Shown here piece by piece: positions 1 to 8,613 of a stretch of 64,000 nt of DNA (positions are counted from its first letter, which is position 1; each line of letters opens with the position of its first letter). Under the pieces are notes generated by a model. It saw only the letters and a list, made by a program, of their open reading frames with translations. It made no database searches and was not told the DNA's origin. The stretch spans positions 248,001-312,000 of the forward strand of contig NZ_NSGE01000006.1 in NCBI RefSeq assembly GCF_002294985.1. The letters run 5' to 3'. The position numbers were made by a program, and so were the translations under genes. The stretch comes from Mesorhizobium sp. WSM3862. Its GTDB lineage: Bacteria; Pseudomonadota; Alphaproteobacteria; Rhizobiales; Rhizobiaceae.

Positions 1-2631
1 GCGCGGGCAACGACCGTGCCGGCGCGGGACGGCCTCGCGGTCAAGAGCGTCAACGCGTCGCCGACGGCGCTGGCCGACCGCAACGCGGTGCTGGACCGCC
101 TTGCCCGTTTCCTGCCCGCCGCATTCTACTACAAGACCTTCATGTGGCCGGACTGGCACCTGTTCGAGCCGCGCATCCGCGCCATGGCCGGGCTCGGCGT
201 CGTCGACCGCAATTGGAAGCCGCGTCACGTCTCGGACCAGATCAATCACCATTGCGACGTCCTGGTGGTCGGCGCCGGACCGGCCGGACTCGCCGCGGCA
301 ACCGGCGCGGCGGCAGCCGGGCACTCGGTCGTGCTGGTCGACGAGCGGACGCATCCCGGCGGGTCGCTGCGCCACCGTGCAGGCGCAGTCGACGGTGTCA
401 AGGGTGCGGAATGGGTCGATGCGACGGTGGCCCGGCTGAAGAGCAGTGGGCATCTCGTGCTCCGCGATACGACCGCCTTCGGCCTCTATGATCACAATCT
501 GGTCGCGCTCAACCAGATTCACCGCGACGGCCGACCCGACACGCTGTGGCGCGTGCGCCCGCGCCGCATCGTGCTGGCGACGGGCGCGATCGAGCGGCCG
601 CTCCCGTTCGCCAACAACGACCTTCCGGGCATACTCTCCGCTGACGCGGCGTTGAGCTACCTGCGCAGGCATGGCGTCCTTGTCGGCCGGCAGATCGTGG
701 TCGCAACCAACAATGACAGCGCCTACGAGCCGGCCTCGGCGCTGGCTGCGGCCGGCGCTTCGGTGACAGTGGTTGATTGCCGGCGAGAGGGTGGCGCGCA
801 GGCGAAGACCGGTATTCGGGTCCTCGCCGGTCGCGCCATTGCAGCGGCGCGCGGCCGCAACGCCGTTCAGAGTGTTCTGCTCGACGACGGTACCGCCCTT
901 GCGGCCGATTGCCTGCTCCTCTCGGGCGGCTGGACACCCACCGTGCATCTGTTCTCACAGGCGAAAGGCAAGCTCGCCTGGAGCGATCAACTGTCGGCTT
1001 TCATCCCCGCAGAAGCGATCGAGGGGATCGGCGTAGCCGGCGCAGTCGCCGGCACGGTCTCGCTTTCCGAAACTTTGGCCAGCGGCCTGGCGGCCCTCGG
1101 CGGGTTCGGCTCGGCGCCGCCGGCACCTCGCAGCACGGGTGAGGAAGCAAAGCTTGGCGTCGTCAGCCTATGGCCGAAGCCCAAAGCCAAGGGCCGCGTC
1201 TGGATCGACTACCAGAGCGACGTCACCGCCAAGGACGTCGAACTGGCGGCGCGGGAGAATTTCGTCTCCGTCGAGCACCTGAAGCGCTATACGACGCTTG
1301 GCATGGCGACCGACCAGGGCAAGACGTCGAACCTGAACGGTCTGGCGCTGCTGGCCGCGGTTACCGGCCGCGCCATCTCGGATGTCGGCACCACCACCTA
1401 CCGGCCGCCTTTCACGCCTGTGCCGTTCGCCAGCCTGGCGGGAGCGCATCGCGGCAGCATGCACGCCCCGGTCCGTCGCCTGCCGCTGGAGGCCAACCAT
1501 CGCGCAGCAGGCGGAGTGTTCCAGGAATATGGCGGCTGGCTGAGGCCGGCCTATTACGGAAGCGGCGAAGCCGGAGCCAAGATCCAGGAGGATGCGCGGC
1601 GCGCCCGGCAGTCCGTTGCGCTCTTCGACGGCTCGACGCTCGGCAAGATCGAGGTGATCGGTCCACGCGCGGCCGAATTCGTCGACTTCATCTATTACAA
1701 CACCATGTCGACCCTGAAACCGGGCCATTGCCGCTACGGTTTCATGCTGTCGGAAAATGGCGTCGTCTTCGATGACGGCGTGCTGGTTCGTCTCGACGAG
1801 CACCGCTTCATCGTCTCCTGCTCGTCGTCGCATGTCGCCGCTGTCCACGCGCGTCTCGAAGAGTGGCGGCAGGATCGTTTCGGCCGCGATGCGGTCTATA
1901 TCCACAACGCCACCGCGCAATACGCCACCTTGACCGTCTCGGGTCCGAAAGCGCGCGGGCTGATAGAGGCGCTCGATCTTGGTATCGCGCTGGACGATGC
2001 TAGCCTGCCGCACATGGCGGTTACCGCCGGCCGCTTTGCCGGCGACGAGGTGCGCATTGCCCGGGTCTCCTTCACCGGCGACCGGAGCTACGAGATCTCC
2101 ATCCGCGCCGACCGGGCCGAGGCGCTCTGGGCAAGAATGCAGCAGGAGGGCCGCGCGTTCGACGCCGTGCTGCTCGGGCTTGAATCCCTGATGATCCTGC
2201 GCGCCGAGAAGGGCTTCATCGTGATCGGCAAGGACACCGACGGCAACGTCATGCCGCACGACCTCGGCGTCGCGGGACCGCGGACCAAGCGTACAGGTGA
2301 GTTCGTCGGCCGGCGCTCGCTTTTCACCGAAGCGGCGAGCCGAACCGATCGCAATCAGCTTGTCGGCCTGGCTGTCGGCGAAGGCGAGGCGCCGCTGGCG
2401 ACCGGCGCGCATGGTGTGGAGAAAAGCGGCGACCGGCTCCGGAGCATCGGCTTCGTCACCTCCAGCTATCAAAGCCCGACCCTCGGGCGTCCGGTCGCCC
2501 TGGCGCTCATCGAACGGGGTGCCGCGCGGCATGGCCAAACGATCGACGTTCAGCATCTCGGCGTCCTGCGCCGGGCCACCATCGTCGCGCCCTGCGCCTT
2601 CGATCCGGAAGGGAGCCGCCTGCGTGCGTAA
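1..2631 (+). CDS. soxA: Sarcosine oxidase, alpha subunit (5' end outside window)
   Basis: The alpha subunit of heterotetrameric sarcosine oxidase, which oxidatively demethylates sarcosine to glycine with transfer of the one-carbon unit to tetrahydrofolate. The frame is open from base 1, so about 100 N-terminal residues are missing; 876 residues are visible against a usual length near 1000. An NAD-binding Rossmann motif VVGAGPAGLAA lies near visible residue 90, after the stretch FLPAAFYYKTFMWP typical of this subunit. The C-terminal third is a GcvT-like folate-binding domain with the motif GEFVGRRSL. The next gene overlaps by 8 nt, as expected for soxBDAG order, so soxB and soxD should lie just upstream. 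The first in-frame GTG (base 16) is not a credible start. Confidence 0.95.
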   Translation, partial: ARATTVPARDGLAVKSVNASPTALADRNAVLDRLARFLPAAFYYKTFMWPDWHLFEPRIRAMAGLGVVDRNWKPRHVSDQINHHCDVLVVGAGPAGLAAATGAAAAGHSVVLVDERTHPGGSLRHRAGAVDGVKGAEWVDATVARLKSSGHLVLRDTTAFGLYDHNLVALNQIHRDGRPDTLWRVRPRRIVLATGAIERPLPFANNDLPGILSADAALSYLRRHGVLVGRQIVVATNNDSAYEPASALAAAGASVTVVDCRREGGAQAKTGIRVLAGRAIAAARGRNAVQSVLLDDGTALAADCLLLSGGWTPTVHLFSQAKGKLAWSDQLSAFIPAEAIEGIGVAGAVAGTVSLSETLASGLAALGGFGSAPPAPRSTGEEAKLGVVSLWPKPKAKGRVWIDYQSDVTAKDVELAARENFVSVEHLKRYTTLGMATDQGKTSNLNGLALLAAVTGRAISDVGTTTYRPPFTPVPFASLAGAHRGSMHAPVRRLPLEANHRAAGGVFQEYGGWLRPAYYGSGEAGAKIQEDARRARQSVALFDGSTLGKIEVIGPRAAEFVDFIYYNTMSTLKPGHCRYGFMLSENGVVFDDGVLVRLDEHRFIVSCSSSHVAAVHARLEEWRQDRFGRDAVYIHNATAQYATLTVSGPKARGLIEALDLGIALDDASLPHMAVTAGRFAGDEVRIARVSFTGDRSYEISIRADRAEALWARMQQEGRAFDAVLLGLESLMILRAEKGFIVIGKDTDGNVMPHDLGVAGPRTKRTGEFVGRRSLFTEAASRTDRNQLVGLAVGEGEAPLATGAHGVEKSGDRLRSIGFVTSSYQSPTLGRPVALALIERGAARHGQTIDVQHLGVLRRATIVAPCAFDPEGSRLRA

Positions 2632-3148
2632 CCTTGCCGAAAAATGGCCCCCAGCGCCCGACTGGACCACCGCGGTCCTGAACACGGACAGGATCAGCGT
2701 GCGCACATTGGACGGGCTGAACCAGCTTCTGGTCAGCGGCGACCTGACGGCTTGGGCGCAGGCTTCGGGTCTCGCGGGGGAAGGAGTCGGAGCCGGCGCG
2801 GTTGCCAACGGCGACAAATACATGGTGCGCATCGCGCGCGATCGCATTCTCGCCGTGAGCGGACGGCCACTACCCGTCGCGGCCGGCTGGCACGCGGCCG
2901 GTTTCGCGGTCACGGTCATGGATGCCGGGCTGCATGTCTTCGAGATGAAAGGGCCGGGATTGGCCGGTCTGGTCGCCAGGGGCACGGCGCTCGATCCGAG
3001 GCAGGCAAGTCCCTCGGCTTCGATCCTTTTTGCCGGCGCCGGCGTTCTCTTCTACCGGTTCGGCAACCCCGATCGGGCGCGTGTGCACGTCGACCGGGGC
3101 CTTGCCCCGTATCTCTGGGAGTGGCTCGAACAGGTGCAAGTATTGTAG
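2624..3148 (+). CDS. soxG: Sarcosine oxidase, gamma subunit
   Basis: The small gamma subunit of heterotetrameric sarcosine oxidase, 174 residues. I chose the GTG at 2624 because it overlaps the soxA stop by 8 nt and gives a normal-length protein beginning VRNLAEKWPPAPDW. The frame is open further upstream, but only inside soxA. The protein has the GcvT-like half-fold of this family, with LHVFEMKGPGLAGLVARGT near residue 105 and an aromatic C-terminal helix (LAPYLWEWLEQV). The family is known as a structural partner that helps hold the non-covalent FAD/FMN complex together. It is the last gene of the sox operon. No clear terminator is visible in the 52 nt before the regulator gene. Confidence 0.9.
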   Translation: MRNLAEKWPPAPDWTTAVLNTDRISVRTLDGLNQLLVSGDLTAWAQASGLAGEGVGAGAVANGDKYMVRIARDRILAVSGRPLPVAAGWHAAGFAVTVMDAGLHVFEMKGPGLAGLVARGTALDPRQASPSASILFAGAGVLFYRFGNPDRARVHVDRGLAPYLWEWLEQVQVL

Positions 3149-3200
3149 CGGGGGCGGTTTCAGGTCTATCTAGCCGGCATTCAAACCTGGCCAGCCCGAG

Positions 3201-3863
3201 ATGCTTTCGGATTCCAGTGCAGAGGCAGTCGTGCAACGGTCCGGTCTGATCGGCAACACCAAGGTGACGCGCGAGGACTGGATGAAGCTCGCGCTGGAGA
3301 CGCTGATCTCAGAGGGCGTGGAGGCGGTGCGCGTCCTCGCGCTCGGGCAGAAGCTGAACGTCTCCCGTTCCAGTTTCTACTGGTACTTCAAGAGCCGTCA
3401 GGACCTGCTCGATCAGCTTCTCGACTATTGGCGCAACAACAACACCCGCTTCATCCTCGAGCAGGCCGGCCGGCCCGCCGCGTCGATAACTGAGGCCGTG
3501 CTCAATGTCTTCGAGTGCTGGCTGGATGAGAAGCTGTTCAATCCGCGCTTGGATTTCGCGGTGCGTGCCTGGTCGCGCCAGTCCGCCAAGGTCCATCGTA
3601 TCGTGAACGAGGAAGACGATGCGCGGGTCGATGCCATCCGGGCGATGTTTTTGCGGCACGGTTACGCAGATACCGAAGCCTTCGTGCGGGCGCGCGTGCT
3701 GTACTTCACGCAAATCGGTTATTACTCGCTCGAGATCGTCGAGCCGGTGAGCAACCGTCTGTCTCTGACGCCGGCCTACCTGCTCACGCACACCGGCAAG
3801 CAACCTCGTCAAGGCGAGGTGGAGGCCTTCGCCGAAAAGGTACGGGTGCGAACCGGCAGTTGA
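3201..3863 (+). CDS. TetR/AcrR family transcriptional regulator
   Basis: A 220-residue TetR-type repressor. The N-terminal helix-turn-helix spans about residues 22-70, with the hallmark ending NVSRSSFYWYFKSRQDLLDQLL; the rest is an all-helical ligand-binding domain. It starts 52 nt after soxG on the same strand, so it could be co-transcribed with the sox genes and control them. That link is inferred from position only. It converges on the DapA-family gene 46 nt downstream. A second ATG/GTG lies within the first 15 codons, so the N-terminus could be slightly shorter. Confidence 0.88.
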   Translation: MLSDSSAEAVVQRSGLIGNTKVTREDWMKLALETLISEGVEAVRVLALGQKLNVSRSSFYWYFKSRQDLLDQLLDYWRNNNTRFILEQAGRPAASITEAVLNVFECWLDEKLFNPRLDFAVRAWSRQSAKVHRIVNEEDDARVDAIRAMFLRHGYADTEAFVRARVLYFTQIGYYSLEIVEPVSNRLSLTPAYLLTHTGKQPRQGEVEAFAEKVRVRTGS

Positions 3864-3909
3864 CCATGGCCGACTGCTCGGCGGTCCGCAGCGCCGTCAC
3901 CTTCGTTTC

Positions 3910-4809
3910 TCAAACACGTTTCGGCGCTGCGAGATCGGAAATCGTCTTCCTGATGACCGCTTCCACCTTCGACCGTTCCTCGCCGCCGATCGGCAGGCGC
4001 GGCTTTCGAACGTGTTCCGGAGCGCCGTACACCAGATGCTCGGCAAATTTGATGTACTGCACCAGCTTGACGTCCGTATCGAGATGAAATGCCGGCGTCA
4101 TCAGCCGGTAGAGCGGAAGCGCTGCCGCGAAATCCCCGCCGCGGGCGGCGTTGAACAGCGATACGCACTCGGCCGGCCATGCATTGGTCATGCCCGACAC
4201 CCAGCCGACAACACCGAGCGTCAGGCTTTCAAGGATAAGATCGTCGACGCCGCAGAAGATGTCGAAACGGTCGCCGAAGGCGTTGAACAGGTCGGTTACC
4301 CTGCGGATATCGCCGGTCTCTTCCTTGATGGCGACGATGCCGGGAACATCGACCAGCGCCTTCAGCGTCTCGACGTCGACGTCGACCTTGTAGGCGAGCG
4401 GATTGTTGTAGATCATCACCGGCAGATCGCTGGCCTCGGCCACGGTCTTGTACCATGCCACGGTCTCATGGCGGTCGGTGCGATAGGCGAGACTGGGGAA
4501 GGTCATCAGCCCCTCGGCTCCGAGCTTCTGGTAGTTGCGAGCCGCCGCGGCCGCGTCGTCGGTGGACAATTCCGCAAGACCGGAGAGCAGCGGCACCCGT
4601 CCCGCCACGACTTCCCTGGCTGCTGCAACCACGGCATCGCGCTCGGCCTGTGTCAGCGTGGCATTCTCGCCAAGCATGGGCAGGACGATCACGCCCGACA
4701 CGCCGTTCTGAACAAGCCGCTCGATGCTGGCTTGCGTGGCTTTCAGGTCGACTGCGCCGGAAGCCTGCATCTTGGTCGTCACTGCTGGAAACACGCCGCT
4801 CCAGGTCAT
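3910..4809 (-). CDS. DapA-family (class I aldolase fold) lyase/dehydratase, not a true DHDPS
   Basis: A 299-residue TIM-barrel protein of the dihydrodipicolinate synthase / N-acetylneuraminate lyase superfamily. The Schiff-base lysine is present (VAIKEETGD, about Lys162), as is the catalytic tyrosine (MIYNNPLAY, about Tyr134). The usual Gly-Thr-Thr-Gly-Glu loop reads PMLGENATL, so the two threonines of authentic DapA are replaced by Met-Leu. This argues against lysine biosynthesis and for a catabolic aldolase or dehydratase acting on a 2-oxo acid. It is the most distal gene in the orientation of the ABC/monooxygenase operon, but about 1 kb containing a pseudogene separates it from the ATPase gene. 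Membership of that operon is therefore uncertain. Confidence 0.85.
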   Translation of the reverse strand: MTWSGVFPAVTTKMQASGAVDLKATQASIERLVQNGVSGVIVLPMLGENATLTQAERDAVVAAAREVVAGRVPLLSGLAELSTDDAAAAARNYQKLGAEGLMTFPSLAYRTDRHETVAWYKTVAEASDLPVMIYNNPLAYKVDVDVETLKALVDVPGIVAIKEETGDIRRVTDLFNAFGDRFDIFCGVDDLILESLTLGVVGWVSGMTNAWPAECVSLFNAARGGDFAAALPLYRLMTPAFHLDTDVKLVQYIKFAEHLVYGAPEHVRKPRLPIGGEERSKVEAVIRKTISDLAAPKRV

Positions 4810-5162
4810 GGAATGCTCCTTGGTTGGGGTGCGGCCGGCGGAGGCGTCATAGAAGGGACGCGTGCCGTATCGCCGGTCGGCACCAGCTGCCCATTTCTAA
4901 AGCCATACGTTGACCTGCCAAGGCGCAAATGCGTCTTCGCCATAGCCCAGCGGTTTGTCGCAAAAACCGGCGCCGACCCGTCAGCGGCCTATTGCTGAGG
5001 ATGCCGATGCGATCGGCGCCAGCAGCAGCATGCCAAGAGCCGGTGCAAGAAGATGGTGTTCGGGTAAGGCCCGCTGGCAAGCTCGGCTCGTTAAACGCGA
5101 GCCAGCTGATGAACGCCTTCAGTTCTTTTTGCTCGTCCTGCCGATCCAACCGCTTCAGGGAG
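4810..5162. other. Gene-poor stretch before the gbcB-like relic
   Basis: About 350 bases with no protein I recognise in any frame. Open frames exist on both strands but are short, lack a ribosome binding site and show no familiar motifs. The stretch should include the promoter of the DapA-family gene, with a plausible GGAGCATTCC-ATG leader. It runs into the remnant that begins near 5163, so part of it may be decayed coding sequence. Confidence 0.5.
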
Positions 5163-5496
5163 CGTCTTACGCTGATCTGTCGCCGCACCATTCAGGAGAC
5201 ACACGACGTAAAGACGTTCGTCTTCTCGCCAAAGGGCGGGCAGGCGAGCCAGTTCAAATCTGGCCAGTTCATCATGCAGAATCTGCTGATCGACGGCGCT
5301 CCGGTCGCACGCAACTACTCGATCTCTTCATCGCCCACGCGGCCGGATGACATGAGGATGACGGTCTAACGCGTCCCCGCTGAGCGGCGATGTGGAAATG
5401 CTCGATCTCGGCGGGCTCAGCGCAGAGGAGAAGGCCATGGGATACGTACTCGCCTGCTGCACCCGTCCCCTAGGGCCGGTTTGCGTGGACCTCTGA
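5163..5496 (+). pseudogene. Remnant of a GbcB-like hybrid ferredoxin reductase
   Basis: Two pieces of one gene are visible. From about 5163 the frame reads ICRRTIQETHDVKTFVFSP, followed by FKSGQFIMQNLLIDGAPVAR and NYSISSSPTRPDD. This is the FAD-domain start of ferredoxin-NADP-type reductases such as GbcB, the glycine betaine demethylase reductase. It ends at a stop at 5369. From 5386, in another frame, comes GDVEMLDLGGLSAEEKAMGY then VLACCTRPLGPVCVDL and a stop at 5494-5496. This is the C-terminal end of the [2Fe-2S] domain of the same protein type. Everything between (NAD domain and most iron ligands) is missing, so it is an internally deleted, frameshifted relic. An intact GbcB would feed betaine-derived substrates towards sarcosine oxidase. 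Confidence 0.75.
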
Positions 5497-5815
5497 TCAA
5501 GGCGGAGCATCCAACAGGAGGATGGCCGACGTCTCTGCGGCGACAGGATCGTGCTGATCGGCCCGGCGGCACACGGTCCTAACCGATCTTCATCGCCTTG
5601 CAGATTTCTTCGACCAGCATTGCGGCCCGCGATCGCCGGCCGGCGTGCCTTCTACGCGCGACCGCGGGTCCAGCGAGTGCCCATCATAGCTCGACCTCAC
5701 CTGGGTGAGCCGCATAGAGGCGTTCCGGTCTCCGGCGTGGCGCGAAACGATCGCGGTTGTGACGACGCGGCACTGGATGGCGGCGGGCCAGTCGCCGGGA
5801 TGACCCAGCCTGCCT
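5497..5815. other. Stretch without a recognisable gene
   Basis: About 320 bases between the gbcB-like relic and the ABC ATPase gene. Open frames occur on both strands, but none has a ribosome binding site or a family motif that I can name. A minus-strand frame is open through much of the stretch and could be decayed coding sequence. I call nothing here. Confidence 0.45.
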
Positions 5816-6895
5816 TCAGACCGGAAACAGGAAGGCCGTAGTCGGATCGAAGAAAATCTGCCGGCCAGAAGCGGCATCGGTGCCGCCCGGTTCGGCTGTA
5901 TCCGAAGTTGGCCTGACATCGATCTCGTCGCCCGACCCGGTGCGCGCCACGACGCGCCGGCGATCGCCGAAGAAGGCGGTGTCGACGATCTCGACGGCAA
6001 GCGACGCATTCCCCTCCATGGGCGTCAGGCGGAACGCTTCCGGCCGCACCATCAGCCTGGCCTTTTGGCCGCGGCCAAGCGCCTGTGTGGCTTTCACGCC
6101 CTTGACGAGCGAGCCATCGGCCAACCGCACCAAGGCAACGCCGTTCTCTGTTTCGAGGTGCTCCGCCGGCAGGAAGTTGGAGTTGCCGATGAAGCCGGCG
6201 ACGAACTCGCTTGCTGGTCTGAGATAAAGGTCTTCGCCGGTGCCGATCTGCTCGATGCGGCCTTCCTTGAACAAGGCGATGCGGTCGGAAAGGTGCAGCG
6301 CCTCTTCCTGGTCGTGCGTGACATAGAGGACGGTGACGCCGGTCTCGCGGTGGATGCGGCGGATCTCGGCCTGGATTTCCTGGCGCAGTTTCTTGTCGAG
6401 GGCCGACAGCGGCTCGTCCATCAACAGGATCGGGGGATCGTAGGCGAGCGCGCGGGCAAGCGCCACGCGCTGCTGCTGGCCGCCGGACAGCGCGCCCGGA
6501 TAGCGGTCGGCAAATTTTTCCAGGCGCACCAGCGCCAGCATATCGGCGACCTTGCGCTTCACTTCGGCATCCGGCCGGCGGCGCACCCGCAGCGGAAAGG
6601 CTACGTTCTCGGCGACGCTCAGATGCGGGAACAGCGTGTAGCGCTGGAACACCATGCCGATGTTGCGCTTGTGCGACGGCACCGAAAGCAGCGACTTGTC
6701 TTCCAAAAGCACGTCGCCCGACGTCGGATCCTGGAAACCGGCGATCGCATAGAGCGTCGTCGACTTGCCGGAGCCTGACGGCCCGAGAAAGGTCAGGAAT
6801 TCGCCCTTCGGCACATCGATGGTGACGTCGTGGACGGCGACGAAGGCGCCGAACGCCTTTCTCACCGCGCGGATGGACAGGAATGGCCGGGTCAT
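5816..6895 (-). CDS. ABC transporter ATP-binding protein, spermidine/putrescine (PotA) type
   Basis: The ATPase of a polyamine/iron-type importer, 359 residues. Walker A is GPSGSGKST (about residue 38), the signature LSGGQQQRVALARA, Walker B ILLMDEPLSALD, with the H-loop histidine in YVTHDQEEALHL. The C-terminal 110 residues form a TOBE-type domain (MVRPEAFRL), the usual arrangement in PotA/FbpC. The ATG at 6895 overlaps the stop of the preceding permease gene by 4 nt, which fixes the start even though the frame stays open upstream. It is the last clearly linked gene of the operon. Confidence 0.92.
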   Translation of the reverse strand: MTRPFLSIRAVRKAFGAFVAVHDVTIDVPKGEFLTFLGPSGSGKSTTLYAIAGFQDPTSGDVLLEDKSLLSVPSHKRNIGMVFQRYTLFPHLSVAENVAFPLRVRRRPDAEVKRKVADMLALVRLEKFADRYPGALSGGQQQRVALARALAYDPPILLMDEPLSALDKKLRQEIQAEIRRIHRETGVTVLYVTHDQEEALHLSDRIALFKEGRIEQIGTGEDLYLRPASEFVAGFIGNSNFLPAEHLETENGVALVRLADGSLVKGVKATQALGRGQKARLMVRPEAFRLTPMEGNASLAVEIVDTAFFGDRRRVVARTGSGDEIDVRPTSDTAEPGGTDAASGRQIFFDPTTAFLFPV

Positions 6896-7692
6896 CTGGA
6901 CAGTCTTCTGCGAAGGAGTGCGGTGACGATCATCAGGCACAGGGTGAGGCCGACGAGCAGGCTGGAGGCGGCGGCGACGACCGGGCTCAGATCGGCACGC
7001 AGGCTGCCCCAGATCTTCACCGGCAAGGTCTGCAGGGTCGGGCTCGCCATGAAGATCGCCACCACCACCTCGTCCCATGAGGCGAGGAAGGAAAAGATCG
7101 CCGCCGAGAAGATGCCGATGCGGATCGAGGGCAGGGTGATCCTGAGCCTCGCCTGCAGCGGACTGGCCCCGCACACGATTGCCGCGTCCTCGATGGATTT
7201 GTCGAAACCTTCGAGCGCGGTGGCGATCGGAATGATGGCGAAGGGCAGCGCCAGGATGGTGTGGGCGATGACGAAACCGATCGTCGTGCCGGCGAGCCCG
7301 ATGCGCAGGAAAAAGGCGTAGATGGCGATGGCGAAAACCACCACCGGCAGCACCATCGGCGTCAGCAGCAGGCCGCGCAGGAGCTGCCGGCCGCGAAACT
7401 CGCCCCTGACCAGGCTGAAGGAGGCGAGCAGGCCGATCAGAACCGCGAGGATGGCGGCCATCGCGGCGATCTTCGCGCTGGTCAAAGCGGCTTCGACCCA
7501 GGCCGGGTCGGCGAGCAGTTCCTGATACCATTTCAGCGTCCAGCCGGGTGGCGGAAAGGCCAGCCAGCGCGACGAGCCGAACGACAACAGGACGATGAAG
7601 ACCACCGGTAACAGAAGGAAAGCCGTGATGAGCGCAGTGAAGCCGGCGAGCGCCGCACGCAGCCATCCGAGCCGGTCGTAGTCGAGCAGCAT
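6892..7692 (-). CDS. ABC transporter permease (PotC type)
   Basis: A 266-residue inner-membrane permease with about six transmembrane segments and the EAA-type coupling loop CGASPLQARLRITLP, the contact site for the ATPase. The start at 7692 (MLLDYDRLGWLRAAL) fits the family, and 1 nt separates it from the stop of the preceding permease. Its own stop overlaps the ATPase start (ATGA). It pairs with the next permease to form the heterodimeric channel of a spermidine/putrescine-type importer. Substrate cannot be read from the sequence. Confidence 0.9.
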   Translation of the reverse strand: MLLDYDRLGWLRAALAGFTALITAFLLLPVVFIVLLSFGSSRWLAFPPPGWTLKWYQELLADPAWVEAALTSAKIAAMAAILAVLIGLLASFSLVRGEFRGRQLLRGLLLTPMVLPVVVFAIAIYAFFLRIGLAGTTIGFVIAHTILALPFAIIPIATALEGFDKSIEDAAIVCGASPLQARLRITLPSIRIGIFSAAIFSFLASWDEVVVAIFMASPTLQTLPVKIWGSLRADLSPVVAAASSLLVGLTLCLMIVTALLRRRLSR

Positions 7693-7693
7693 C

Positions 7694-8554
7694 TTAGAGC
7701 CCTCCGGCGAGGCGCCTGGCGCCGACCATGCGCAATTGGATCGCGTAGAGCACCATGGTGACGGCGAGCAGCACGAAGGCCGCAGCACTTCCGAGCCCCC
7801 AGTTGAGCAGCGACTGCACCGTCTGGGCGATCATTTCGGCGAGCATCATGTTCGATGTGCCGCCGAGCAGCGCGGGCGTCACGAAATAGCCGAGCGACAT
7901 GACGAAGACCATCAGCCCGCCGGCGGCGATGCCGGGCAGCGACAGCGGTAGCAGGATGCGGCGGAATGCCTGCGACGGGCTTGCGCCGCAAAGGGCGGCG
8001 GCGCGCAGCGTCATCGGATCGATGGCACGCAGCGTGCCGACCAGCGGCAGGATCATGAAGGGCAGCATGATGTAGACCATGCCGATGGTGACGCCGGTCA
8101 AATTGTTGATGAGCGGCAGCGGCTCGTGGATGACGCCGAGCCCCATCAGCGCCCGGTTGATCACACCGGTGCGCTGCAAAAGCACCATCCAGGCATAGGT
8201 GCGGGTGAGGAGATTGGTCCACATCGACAGGATGATGATGCCGAAGACGACCGAACCGAGCGCCGGCGGCATGATCGCCAGCATCCAGGCGACCGGAAAC
8301 GCGACGACGATGGTTACGACGGTGACGACGGCCGCGACCAGGAAGGTGTTGAGAAACACCCGCACATAAGTGCCGCTGCCGAACAGCGCGGCATAGTTCT
8401 GCAGGCCGGGCTCGGGATCGGTGACGCTGCGCAGCAAGAGCGCGACCACCGGCACGACAAAGAACAGGCCGACCAGCACCAGGGCCGGCAGGGCGCCGCC
8501 GCTGCCGGCCGGCAGGCCGGCAATCGAGCCGCGGCTGAGGGAGTGTGCTTGCAT
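7694..8554 (-). CDS. ABC transporter permease (PotB type)
   Basis: A 286-residue permease of the PotB class with about six membrane helices and a coupling loop CGASPSQAFRRILLPLSLPG. The start at 8554 (MQAHSLSRGS) gives a short cytoplasmic N-terminus before the first helix (ALVLVGLFFVVPVVALLL). Upstream in-frame codons would add a charged segment that overlaps the intergenic space. It lies 59 nt downstream of the binding-protein gene and 1 nt before its partner permease, so the three form one transcription unit. Confidence 0.9.
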   Translation of the reverse strand: MQAHSLSRGSIAGLPAGSGGALPALVLVGLFFVVPVVALLLRSVTDPEPGLQNYAALFGSGTYVRVFLNTFLVAAVVTVVTIVVAFPVAWMLAIMPPALGSVVFGIIILSMWTNLLTRTYAWMVLLQRTGVINRALMGLGVIHEPLPLINNLTGVTIGMVYIMLPFMILPLVGTLRAIDPMTLRAAALCGASPSQAFRRILLPLSLPGIAAGGLMVFVMSLGYFVTPALLGGTSNMMLAEMIAQTVQSLLNWGLGSAAAFVLLAVTMVLYAIQLRMVGARRLAGGL

Positions 8555-8613
8555 CGAGCGGTTCCCGTCGTCCGAAGGGGGCGCGGCTTGCCGCGCCCCG
8601 GCTTCCTGTGGCG

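Noticed and set aside
1168..2985. Open frame of about 600 codons on the minus strand opposite soxA and soxG.
   Set aside because: It mirrors the codon pattern of a high-GC gene, has no family motif and no ribosome binding site; soxA and soxG on the other strand are certain.
6896..7666. Upstream extension of the ABC ATPase frame by 257 codons.
   Set aside because: This part lies inside the permease gene and reads as an Arg/His-rich shadow. The ATPase similarity starts at MTRPFLSI (6895).
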